Source: Engraulis encrasicolus (lineage: Eukaryota; Chordata; Actinopteri; Clupeiformes; Engraulidae). From it: a stretch of DNA of 64,000 nucleotides. Positions 27,132 to 36,495 of this stretch are shown here, piece after piece; the first letter of the stretch is position 1; each line of letters starts with the position of its first letter. The translations under genes and the position numbers were made by a program. The notes beneath the pieces are model-generated. The model was not told the origin of the DNA, did not search any database, and worked only from the letters and a program-made list of their open reading frames with translations. Where the stretch lies: positions 26,412,460 through 26,476,459 of the forward strand of contig NC_085865.1 in NCBI RefSeq assembly GCF_034702125.1. The letters run 5' to 3'.

Positions 27132-29571
27132 GTGCTATGTTTGTAAGTCACTTCATAGTTCAGGAAGTTACCTGATACAGCACCTTAAACTTTTACATGG
27201 CTTGTATCCTGGCAAGAAGTTAAATTTGTTATGCGCACAGGATGGTTGCTCTTTGGAGTTCAAAAGTTACTCTGGTTTCCGTAAGCATCTTAAACGCTGG
27301 CACAGTGACCACAGTGACGATGCTGAACCAAGTTCTTCACATGAACTATCCTTTGGTACGCCGGCTCTGCCCCTGGATAGAAGTTTCTCTCCTGAGGAAT
27401 CTTTGAACTTGCCTCAAAACTTGAGTGAAAATGGACATTCTTCAGAATGCAATCCGAATGGACGCTCTGTTAACTCAAAAGACATGTGTGGTGCCATTAT
27501 TTCGAAGTTACAAGGCGGTGGGTGTTCAACCAGTTTAATTTTATCAGTCATAGAAAGTATGGAGGAATATGTCGACTACATGCACATGGACATCAAGGAT
27601 CAGGTCTTAGAGGTTGTTCCAGACTCTAACCCAAGTAGAGAGCCAGTGGAGGCTGTGTTTAACCACTTAAAAAATCATTTTTCTGATCTCAACACAGAAA
27701 GTAAATGGAGCAAATATTTCTGTTCAAAATGGGGAGTTGTACAACCTGTAGAGGTCCATTTAGGAGTAAGATATGACTCTAAGATAAACAAAGTATCTGG
27801 ACTTTATGAACAATTACCTGTCAATGACAACTTTGTCTACATACCATTGTTTGAAACTTTACATTTTATTTTCAAAAATGAGTTGATTTGCAGCCACATC
27901 CAGTCTGCTCAATTTAGTGATCTTTATTCTGATTTTTGTGATGGTAGTTACTTCAAATCAAATCAGTTGTTCTCCTCATTTAAATATGCGTTGCAGATCC
28001 AGGTTTATTATGATGAGTTCGAAACCGGGAATCCTCTTGGATCTAGGCAGGGGGTCCATAAGTTGGGATGTTTATATTTTACATTAAGAAACCTTCCACC
28101 GCATCTCAATTCATCTTTGATGAATATTCATCTTGTCTCTCTGTTTCATGCTCAAGATGTCAAAAAATATGGCCTAGATAAAATACTTGCACCATTTGTA
28201 GATGATATTAAAAAGCTGGAGGTTAGTGGAATGAAAGTGTCATTTACTGATACAGTTCTGTTTGGGACAATATCACAGATAACAGGTGACAATTTGGGCC
28301 TGAATGGAATTCTTGGGTATGTAGAGTCCTTTTCTGCAACATACTATTGCAGATTATGTTTAACGGACAAGGACACAGCTCAGACTGTATTCAGTGAACA
28401 TGACCCACGAGTTTTATTGCGATCAAAGGAGTCAAATGAGCAGCATTACAAACATCTGAAGGATTCTGGTGATGGTTCATGTTATGGAATTAAACGTAAC
28501 AGCATTCTTAATCAGTTAAAATATTTCAGTGTTGCTGATAATGTTGTCGTTGACATAATGCATGATCTGCTTGAGGGCGTGGCACAATATGAAGTTAGGC
28601 TTCTGTTTGACTATCTAGCTAAGAATTTCACTACCACAGAGCACATCCTGTTGAGAGTTTATGGGTACAGTTATGGATATTTGGATAGGAAAAACAGGCC
28701 CACAAAGATAAATATACAGGGTAATCGGCTAGGTCTTAACGCAAGTCAAATGATGTGTCTTTTGAGAAACATTCCCCTCATTTTTGGCAACATTGTGCCA
28801 GAGGGAAACACTAATTGGAATTTACTATTATTACTTCTTGATATTGTTAACATTGTCTTTTCTACTAGCATCTCTGAGGGCATGACTGTATATTTGGGGT
28901 CTCTTATTGCAGAACATCACAGATTATTTAAGGAGCTTTACCCAACTCAAAATTTGATCCCAAAGCATCACCTAATGATTCATTATCCTGGTGTGATTAG
29001 AAAAATAGGTCCTTTGATTCATGTTTGGACTATGAGATACGAAGGAAAACACCGGTTCTTTAAGAACAGCATTAAAAATTTCAAAAACGTGACAAAATGT
29101 TTAGCACAGAAGCATCAGTTAGCCATTGCCTATCATTGGGAGTCACTTGGTGCTAGAGGTATTGAGTCAGGTCCAGTAAAAGCTCAAACACTGAGCGAAT
29201 CGGATTATGATCAACTAATTTGTGAACACTTTCAGATGGACAGGCTTACTACTGTGTCTTCCACGTCATGGGTGAAATGTAACGGGCTTGAATATCATCT
29301 TGGAGCTATTGTTTGTGTCGATGTGGAAGATGAGGTGCCAGTGTTTGGGAAAATTATGGTAATAATTCTTAACAATGCTGAGATCACTTTTGTTGTCATG
29401 GAAACGAAGACTGTTTATGTCGAGCACCTTCATGCATTTCAGGTCGAAGAATGTAACCACTTTTATATAGTTAAGAAAGATGATCTGCACCACAGCAAAC
29501 CATTTGATGTTCAGATGTCCTATGGGTGCGATGCTTTGTTCTATGTTGTCCCAGATTGCTGTCTCTTCTGA
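27118..29571 (+). CDS. CMC-type transposase with two N-terminal C2H2 zinc fingers (817 aa, single exon)
   Basis: Two C2H2 fingers open the protein (C6/C9/H22/H27 and C39/C44/H57/H62), likely for binding the transposon ends. The core matches the Tnp2/CACTA layout as I know it. The likely first catalytic Asp is D299 in YYDEFETGNPLGSRQG, followed by YFTLRNLPP. The second Asp is D391 in GDN, followed by the C411-x2-C414 pair (YYCRLC). D479/H482/E486 lie in DIMHDLLEGV, and the likely catalytic Glu is E642 in MRYEGKHRFFK. All expected residues are present and the 2.45 kb frame is intact. The first ATG (27,118) overlaps the end of the upstream gene by 14 nt. A second in-frame ATG at 27,124 has the better context (A at -3). 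The last 110 residues form an unassigned domain. A polyadenylation signal lies 16 nt after the stop. Confidence 0.8.
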   Translation: MIMFRCYVCKSLHSSGSYLIQHLKLLHGLYPGKKLNLLCAQDGCSLEFKSYSGFRKHLKRWHSDHSDDAEPSSSHELSFGTPALPLDRSFSPEESLNLPQNLSENGHSSECNPNGRSVNSKDMCGAIISKLQGGGCSTSLILSVIESMEEYVDYMHMDIKDQVLEVVPDSNPSREPVEAVFNHLKNHFSDLNTESKWSKYFCSKWGVVQPVEVHLGVRYDSKINKVSGLYEQLPVNDNFVYIPLFETLHFIFKNELICSHIQSAQFSDLYSDFCDGSYFKSNQLFSSFKYALQIQVYYDEFETGNPLGSRQGVHKLGCLYFTLRNLPPHLNSSLMNIHLVSLFHAQDVKKYGLDKILAPFVDDIKKLEVSGMKVSFTDTVLFGTISQITGDNLGLNGILGYVESFSATYYCRLCLTDKDTAQTVFSEHDPRVLLRSKESNEQHYKHLKDSGDGSCYGIKRNSILNQLKYFSVADNVVVDIMHDLLEGVAQYEVRLLFDYLAKNFTTTEHILLRVYGYSYGYLDRKNRPTKINIQGNRLGLNASQMMCLLRNIPLIFGNIVPEGNTNWNLLLLLLDIVNIVFSTSISEGMTVYLGSLIAEHHRLFKELYPTQNLIPKHHLMIHYPGVIRKIGPLIHVWTMRYEGKHRFFKNSIKNFKNVTKCLAQKHQLAIAYHWESLGARGIESGPVKAQTLSESDYDQLICEHFQMDRLTTVSSTSWVKCNGLEYHLGAIVCVDVEDEVPVFGKIMVIILNNAEITFVVMETKTVYVEHLHAFQVEECNHFYIVKKDDLHHSKPFDVQMSYGCDALFYVVPDCCLF

Positions 29572-29586
29572 GCACAATGTGATCAA

Positions 29587-29592
29587 AATAAA
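29587..29592 (+). terminator. Polyadenylation signal of the transposase gene
   Basis: AATAAA 16 nt downstream of the TGA stop. A second AATAAA lies near 29,710. Confidence 0.65.
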
Positions 29593-29770
29593 ACAACAAT
29601 GTGTAATATTGCATTCTTTTGTATGTATTTTTAATTGATGCTGTAATTAGTTTGCTTAAGCCTTAACCATACTTTTGGCCCAGAAGAATTATATTGTTAA
29701 AAGACAAAAAATAAAGGAGATATTGATCACCAGGTTAGTGAGAATGTAACACTTTTTTATAGTAAGAAAT

Positions 29771-30035
29771 TAACACTGTTGGAGTAGGCTTTCAATTAAG
29801 ATTCAACAATGTCATGGTGTTAAAATGCCACCATGTTAGTGTTACTGTGAACACTAACCTGTAGTTAAAAAGTGACACTGTTGGAGTAGGCTTTCAATTA
29901 AGATTCAACAATTTCATGGTGTTAAAATGCCACCATGTTAGTGTTGGTGTGAACACTAACCTGTAGTTAAAAAGTGACACTGTTAGAGTAAGGCTATCAA
30001 TGATTCAACAATCATCTGGTGTTAATACCTAACTC
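29771..30035 (+). repeat. Subterminal 102-bp tandem repeat (about 2.5 copies)
   Basis: ACACTG begins successive units at 29,773, 29,875 and 29,977, exactly 102 bp apart. Units share GTTGGAGTAGGCTTTCAAT, GGTGTTAAAATGCCACC and GAACACTAACCTGTAGTT. The repeats sit just inside the right end of the transposon, a common place for transposase-binding repeats in CACTA-type elements. Confidence 0.9.
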
Positions 30036-30177
30036 TTACAGTGTTAACATCCTTACACTGAGTTAGTGTTGTATTTATAACACTGCCAAAAGTGTTAAAT
30101 TAACACTGACGCAGTGGTCCCCATATATACACTGGGAAAGTGTTAAAATTGACTCTGTTGGTGTTAAAATTCCAAAT

Positions 30178-30191
30178 GGGAATTTGCTGTG
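30178..30191 (-). repeat. Right terminal inverted repeat of the CMC-type transposon
   Basis: GGGAATTTGCTGTG, the exact inverse of the left end, followed by TA. Confidence 0.85.
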
Positions 30192-30345
30192 TACGTTCCC
30201 TGGACTGTTCTATCACATCATCTGGTGAATTACACACATTAACTGGCTGCAGGCAGATGGGCCATTAGTAAATTAGATCTGTATACACTCTTGAGCATGT
30301 AGGCTGTGCTTCAGAATGAAGCAAGCACATGCAGAACCTTTAACA

Positions 30346-30677
30346 CAGGGGTAGGAAATCTATGTCTTGAGGGCCGTTTGTGGCCCTTGAGGCCATTTTA
30401 TCCAGCCCCTGATGTAATTATAATGTTATGCAGCTTCACATGAAATATGACATGTTTTGTAATGGAATCTCAGACAATACATTTGCAATACATTTAGGTT
30501 ATATCCAAGGGACCTACAGAACTGTGTGTTCTGTTTTAAAGGTGGCTGCCTTCAATATAGGCCTAAAATGCAGGGGGAAATCCTGGTTTGTGTTCATAGT
30601 ATGGCCCTCGGAGGACTTGTACGGCCCTTGGATGAATTTGAAGTGGCCCCTCGAATGAAAAAGGTTCCCCAGCCCTG
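30346..30677. mobile_element. 332-bp hAT-type element
   Basis: The left tip is CAGGGGTAGGAAATC and the inverted right tip is CAGGGCTGGGGAACC. The flanking 8-mers are CTTTAACA (30,338-30,345) and CTTAAACA (30,678-30,685), 7 of 8 identical. It contains GGCCCTTGAGG and TGGCCCCTC-type motifs usual in fish hAT MITEs. Confidence 0.8.
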
Positions 30678-30700
30678 CTTAAACAAATCACTGTCTACAG

Positions 30701-31310
30701 CAGGGGTGTCAAACTCATTTTGGTCCGGGGGCCGCATACAACCCATGTGGACCTGAAGCGGGCCGCATTAGTAACATCATCGCGAAAAAAAAAAAAACGT
30801 AAAGCAGAGGATTACTGTTCAGTACTATCACGTTTTAAGTGTGTTGAATATGTTGAAAGCAATGCAATACTGATAATCCTATGCAAAATTTCCTTGACTT
30901 CATTCATTCATTGCCAACCGTCAATGAATTAGATATGGGACAGTTCATTTTGGCAGGGCGTCTGGGGGTGTTCCCCCAGAAAATGTTGTATTTCTTCGAT
31001 GTAATTTCCTGCATTTTCACGCACTCTAACATCCCGTTTTCAGTTTCAGCTTAATAGGAACCAATACAAATCCAATTATATTTATTATTTAATTACAACC
31101 AATACCAATACAATACGAATAAGAAGTATTAACATTTTATCTCTATATATGAGGTCTATAAAATATGAGCTTGTTAATGTCATGCAGGTATCGATTTTGC
31201 CCCGAGGGGCCTAACTGCGCATTTCGGTTATTTCATTGAAAAAAAAAAAAAAAATTTTTTTTTTTTTTTTACATCCGGGCCAGATGGAACCCTCAGGTTT
31301 GACACCCCTG
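30701..31310. mobile_element. hAT-type element, same family as 10,090-10,839, opposite orientation
   Basis: It starts CAGGGGTGTCAAACTCATTT and ends GGTTTGACACCCCTG. A perfect 8-bp duplication, GTCTACAG, lies at 30,693-30,700 and 31,311-31,318. It carries the GGTCCGGGGGCCGCATAC block and the A/T runs of its relative. It is 610 bp, so shorter than the 750-bp copy. Confidence 0.9.
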
Positions 31311-31318
31311 GTCTACAG

Positions 31319-32093
31319 ACATCTGGATGCAAAAAATGCTTATCCAAGCTTTGCATTGAAAAAAATTTAACAATTGGACATTGAAACAATAAATTGGGGT
31401 CATGTGATTTTGTTATTATGAGAATCAGATCATACTCTGTATGTAAGCCTTGTGCTGAATTTTGATCAAATATGGAAAAAGCCTCATACTCTGAACACTT
31501 GCAAATTCTTTTTGATCCACACACACATAGAATGGAAAATGTTATTACTGAATCTATCATTCAAACTGTGGTGTGGTACAGACTGGCAAATGGACCAGCA
31601 TGTCTTGCATTGTAAATGGATAGTTCACGCCACAACCAAAATAGGTTCCATTGTCAAATCCCCATGTAGAGATCAAGCCATCTATAAGCCCACTTTGTTC
31701 CAGGAGGCTGTTTCACTCGACTTCATTCACTGTACTCACTGTATTCACTGTAACATTTAAGCGTGCCATCTTAATGGCATGTTAAGTATGGGACTCTTAT
31801 ATTCTCAATGTGCACAATAGTCCTTCACCCAGTCGTGAGAAACCCCTCCAAAGCACTATGGTTTCGGTGCAAAGGTTAAACCTTTTTTCTCATGCAGAGA
31901 TTAAAGACAAGTCCTCTGACACACGCTCACCATCTCCCATGCTGATGATTGAGGGATTGAAGAGGTCATGTCCTTAATCATTCTTGGATGGAAATGTATC
32001 TCTCCAGTCGATCACAACATCTCGGTTCTATTGCCTCACATTAGATAAGTGGAAACGAACGCGAGTCACCTAATTTCTCTCTGTCCCTGCATG
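31319..32093. other. Non-coding stretch, nothing recognised
   Basis: I see no gene or bounded repeat. Confidence 0.4.
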
Positions 32094-32238
32094 CAGGGCT
32101 GCTGACAGCTTTTGCTGGGCCCAGGACAAAATCATCTGAAAGGGCCCCCTACCCTAAACATACCCAATACAATTCTGGGCCCCCTATCTCCATGGGCCCT
32201 GGACAACATACCCCTTTGTCCCCTTGTCTTCGGGCCTA
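32094..32238. mobile_element. Short hAT MITE, relative of 19,392-19,548
   Basis: It starts CAGGGCTGCTGACAGC and shares CTGGGCCC...GACAACATACCCCTTTGTCC with the 19.4 kb copy. The flanking 8-mers are CCTGCATG and CCTGTATG (7 of 8). The right tip has mutated to GGGCCTA. Confidence 0.8.
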
Positions 32239-32522
32239 CCTGTATGCATCACATTCATGTGTGGCCCCTATTCTGAAAAGATAATATCCACTTGCATGCC
32301 ACCTCGGGTTGCTGGCACACAGTGCAAAACCTTTCCTCCCACACACTGAACTCTAATGAGCTATTTCATATAATTCTCTGTGCATGACACAAGGTCTGTT
32401 TTCAGCATCTTTATTCACCCACCTTTTTCAGTCTGAAAATGCAATCTTGTGCTTTTTATAATTGGCATATCTCCGTGAACAACGGTGCTTGTCGATCTCT
32501 TCTACTGTGCAGTATGTTGTAA

Positions 32523-32596
32523 GGGATAATGTATTGTCCACACGTGACTATAGGAAAATATTTCCAGATAGTCACGTGTGGACAATACATTATCCC
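32523..32596. repeat. Perfect 29-bp-arm palindrome
   Basis: GGGATAATGTATTGTCCACA... (32,523-32,551) is the exact inverse of 32,568-32,596. The 16-nt centre is itself nearly palindromic (GGAAA/TTTCC). CGCTTATTATAC follows, like the CGCTTATTATAT at 12,649 beside the large palindrome. Confidence 0.85.
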
Positions 32597-32737
32597 GCTT
32601 ATTATACAGCCTTTGCCAACATTAGAAAGCATAAATAGCTAACGAGTAGTTTATAGTAACGGGTTTATTGCCATTTTGTAGCGTGCGCAAAGAAAGATAG
32701 TTTATGGAACGCTCATAATTTAAAAAGGTTACCAAGC

Positions 32738-33340
32738 ATTACATTACATTAGTATTTAGCAGACGCCTTTGTTCAAAGCGACTTACAAGAAGCAATTTAA
32801 ACAAGACCAGGGTAAGGCACAGTGTACAGTTGCAACACTGATTGCATTGTCCTACAAAGAGTAAAGAAGAGGACAATGCATTAAAAAGCAGGGCTGTAGT
32901 CAAGACCACCTTTGTAGAGTCCAAGACAAGTCCAAGACCAGAATAGTCAAGTCCGAGACGAGTCTGAGTCAAAAGAGTTTCGAGTCCGAGACAAGATCAA
33001 GTCCAACAACATTCGAGTCCAAGTCAAGTCCGAGTCACATGTCGGTCAGTGTTAAATGATGAAAAGGATAACTGTCAATTATGAGAATGTTTGAAGGTAA
33101 CCTATATGCCATGGATGTGAAGACAAACTTTTATGTTGTTGGATATCAAGCTCCACTCTATTTTGCTTAGAGCATTGGCTATCATAAATTCTAAAGACAG
33201 ACCCGGTCGAGTCCAAAAGCTTAATTTAGCAAGACCAGTGTCCGAGTCCAAGACAAGTCCGAGTCCAATTGATAGCGAGTCCAAGACAAGTCCAAGTCCA
33301 TAAAAAAACGGACTTGAGTCCGGACTCAGGCTACTACAGT
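32738..33340. repeat. Dispersed repeats: AGCAGACGC motif and degenerate GAGTCCAAGTC array
   Basis: At 32,738-32,790 is the ACATT/TTTAGCAGACGCCTTTG/AAAGCGACTTACAAG repeat also seen at 14.5 kb. From about 32,889 to 33,340 there are many degenerate copies of GAGTCCAAGACAAGTCC. These are interrupted at 33,050-33,190 by A/T-rich sequence. The block starts CAGGGCTGTAGTC, which is hAT-like, but no duplication was confirmed. Confidence 0.55.
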
Positions 33341-33691
33341 ACTACTACAGTACTACCAGCAACGTGCGTTAATCGTGCTGCCTGCTGCCTCTGTTACAAA
33401 AATCAGAAGGCAAGACATAGCCTATCAGTGAAGATATGACCGATCTACTTGCGGAGTGATCTCTGAAGTGACCAAAGACGTTGCCATTGGCAGTGGGAAT
33501 TATTTAGTGGGCATTACAGAAAAATAGTGACCACCGAACGTTGGGGCCGCCCATTGAATGTGAATGTTAGCTCTCGCAACATTCTAGAAGGCCGTATAAT
33601 AAATCCTGCTAAAAGATTAAACTCTTGGGTACATTGGTATGTTTTTTGGAAAGACTGTTTGCACACTCCTTTGGATTTGTGTGTACAGTAC

Positions 33692-33846
33692 TGTATGTAT
33701 GTATGTATGTATGTATGTATGTATGTATGTATGTATGTATGTATGTATGTATGTATGTATGTATGTATGTATGTATGTATGTATGTATTTGTGTATGTAT
33801 GTATACTATGTACGTATGTGTATGTATGTACTGTATATATGTACTG

Positions 33847-33880
<34 letters not shown>

Positions 33881-33935
33881 CGTATGTATGTACGTATATA
33901 TGTATGTTTATACTGTATGTATGTACATGTGTATA
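33692..33935. repeat. (ATGT)n microsatellite
   Basis: Pure GTAT repeats run from about 33,692 to 33,788, then interrupted ACTGTATAT/GTATGTACG variants to about 33,935. The MYVCMYVC-type and HTYIHTYI-type open frames are translations of this array. Confidence 0.95.
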
Positions 33936-34360
33936 TATGATGTGATGTAGAATGAAGGAACAAGGCAATGAGGGAACAATCCTAATGTGTACACCCTAAT
34001 GGGTTTGCTTGATCGGACAGCCAGCCACCGAGTAATGATTCATCTTTCAGCATGCTGTGTCGCATATGAGATTAAAGTGGCAGAGGGATTAGATGGGCCG
34101 TGCTCACAGCCCGCCAGCCAGCCAGCCATCCCGCCATCCTCTGTTTGAGGGACGCCGCTCACAGCCAAACCAGCCATCCAGCCTCTGTGAGTGGGAACCT
34201 GATGAAGGGGAGATAAATGCTCCTGTTTCTCAAAATGAGTGTGAAATCATGTATTTCTTTCATGCAATAAACTCTTCCAATGGGACATATTTTTCATGGG
34301 AAATTTTTCATTTTGGCAATTTACCTTAGATCTAGCATAATTCCGATTTACTTACTGTCG

Positions 34361-35101
34361 TTTCAAGATTTTGAAACAGTAATCCACGCCTTCATAACAT
34401 CTCGGCTGGATTACTGCAATGCCCTTTACTTTGGCCTCCCTCAATGCCAGCTAGCTCGACTGCAGTTGGTTCAGAATGCTGCGGCCAGGCTTTTAACAGG
34501 CACAAAGAAGTATGAACACATCTCCCCTGTCCTCTCCTCTCTCCATTGGCTCCCCATTAGTTTTAGGATTGAATTTAAAATTTTACTTTTGGTTTTTAAG
34601 GCACTAAATGGTCTGGCCCCTACCTACATCTCTGACATGCTGCAGCACCGCTCCGCTCCCACATCCCTTCGATCTGCCGACAAAAGTCTCCTCCACGTTC
34701 CCCGGTCCCGCCTCAAAACCAGGGGGGACCGTGCATTTGCTGTGGCAGCTCCTCGTCTTTGGAATGCTCTGCCCCCTGACATCAGATCTGCTCCTACAAT
34801 CACTACTTTTAAATCCAGACTTAAAACTCATTTCTACATATTGGCCTTTGCTCCCTAGTTTCATCTTTTTTTTTCTTCTGTTTTTTTCCCCCTTATTTGT
34901 ATTTACTTATTTTTCTTTATCCATGTAATTTTATCTTATTCACGGTGTGAAGGCCTTTTGTATCTTATGTGTTTTATTCTTACTGATGAATTTGTCTTGT
35001 TTTTAATCAAATTCTTAGTATTGCTTAATTTTAGTATTTTAGTCTGACACTGTACAGCGCTTTGGTCAGTTCCTGCTGTTTAAATGTGCTTTATAAATTA
35101 A

Positions 35102-35145
<44 letters not shown>

Positions 35146-35146
35146 T
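34361..35146 (+). mobile_element. 5'-truncated L2/CR1-like LINE, reverse transcriptase C-terminal end
   Basis: One frame (about 34,367-34,858) encodes about 164 residues of the conserved C-terminal tail of fish non-LTR reverse transcriptases: FITSRLDYCNALYFGLP, RLQLVQNAAARLLTGT, LHWLPISFRIEFKILLLVFK, APRLWNALPPDIR. It ends at a natural stop. A T-rich 3' UTR and a (CTTA)n tail at about 35,102-35,146 follow, a typical LINE terminus. The catalytic half is absent. The upstream ATG at 34,280 belongs to flanking DNA, so this is not a working gene. Confidence 0.85.
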
Positions 35147-35369
35147 CTTGGAAATGTTTTCTTGTTTTCTTTCTTTTTTTGCAGTGAGGGGCCTGATGTG
35201 GTCCTTGTGTGCCCTTGTCAACAAAGCTTCCTGAAGACCTCACACAATAGAATCTAATATTAGCACCCTTCGCCCCAATCCTCCCCCTGTCCCCCTTTTT
35301 CTCTATCTGCAAACTTGTGATACACAAAAGCCTGGTTACGGGGTGCCTATCTGTCCTTCAACCTCCCTC

Positions 35370-35463
<94 letters not shown>

Positions 35464-36102
35464 CCCTTATTTCATTTCCCTGAACAGGCCCAAACTTCAA
35501 TCTGTTCTCTGGCGAGATTGAGCTGTATTGACACAGCTATTGTATGACTCTACCCATGGCTGTTTGAGTCTTCGAGTCTATCTGATGGGGACCCTGCAGG
35601 TAGGCTAATTGAATGAACTCTAAGCTTGTAAATAGCATTGCACGCCACACCACTTGTGGGTTCACAACAAAGAGAGGAGATCATTTTTCTGCAGGGAGAA
35701 AGTGGGTTGCTCTCACACTCAGCATTTCACACCAAGTGAACTAGACAAATGGCCTTATCCGTAAGTAACAGACTGCTTGACATTACATCAGATCAGAGCA
35801 GAAGAGTCAAACAGCCTCTCTGCTCTATTGAATTTGGTGAACACCTCCAAAGCATTGTCAGACAATGTTGTAACCGGTGTTGTTGATGCAACCATTTGTC
35901 TTGTGTATATGGGCAAAAAGGCCACCGGGTCGACAGAAACAGAAACTACTTGATATGGTTTCTCCAATCCAGTGTGCCCCACCATCTACGACTCACCCAT
36001 CACTGGGGTCCCTCACACCGGGGTCTCCAATCCTGGGTGTCCATCACATGGAATTACGGCTCGCATACAATGGGTACGCTTCCGATGGCCTCAAGGTAAC
36101 CA
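35147..36102. other. Non-coding stretch with (TTTC)n/(CT)n microsatellite
   Basis: (TTTC)n lies at about 35,368-35,420, running into (CT)n to about 35,460. No gene is recognised. Confidence 0.6.
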
Positions 36103-36200
36103 TCCCACTTCTGACACCATTTGTAGAGAATGGGGGTAGAGTTGCACGGCTGGGACTCAGGGTACCAATCTGGGGCTTTGACCGCTAAACCAAAGAGCCA
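36103..36200 (-). mobile_element. Possible LTR end plus primer-binding site of another LTR element
   Basis: Read on the minus strand, ...CTCTACA is followed by AA and then TGGTGTCAGAAGTGGGA (36,119-36,103). That is complementary, with one mismatch, to the 3' end of vertebrate tRNA-Leu(CAG). The arrangement (CA, 2-nt spacer, TGG) is the same as in the intact element next door. No gag or pol of this element is seen, so it would be a remnant. Confidence 0.4.
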
Positions 36201-36495
36201 GGTTCGTTGGCAAGACAGTCAGAACACACCCACAACACTAATGATCCATCACAGTTTGAATGTTTTCCAATAGGTATTTTGTCATTGCTTATTGTCATAC
36301 CATGTGTCATATTTGCTGAGATGTTAACCAAAGCAGCATATTTTCTTCTGGCACAGACTGCGCTTCAGATAACTCATCTTGAATGTGATCATGAAGAGAT
36401 AGATTGCTTTTCTTTTCCATTAGGGACGTTTATTTGATGGATATCCATAGGAAACAATTGAGATGGAAAATGAGAAGAAAATGGCATTTTAGAAT

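Larger units (their letters stand above)
21338..30191 (+). mobile_element. Complete two-gene DNA transposon of the CMC (CACTA/EnSpm-like) group
   Basis: The outermost bases are CACAGCAAATTCCC at 21,338 and its exact inverse ending at 30,191. TA flanks both ends (21,336-21,337 and 30,192-30,193). Just inside both ends lie clusters of GTGTTAA/TTAACAC motifs. The body holds, in order, a promoter region, a spliced accessory gene (22,131-27,131) and a single-exon transposase gene (27,118-29,571), both on the plus strand and without frame breaks. CACAG-type tips, a short duplication and the transposase residues place it with CMC elements by family knowledge. All parts needed for mobility appear present, but activity cannot be judged from one copy. 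Confidence 0.8.

Noticed and set aside
33514..33968. Open frames of HTYIHTYI and MYVCMYVC repeats up to 149 aa
   Set aside because: Translations of the (ATGT)n microsatellite.
34280..34366. ATG-started N-terminal extension of the LINE frame
   Set aside because: This part lies outside the conserved LINE sequence and is flanking DNA fused by chance.
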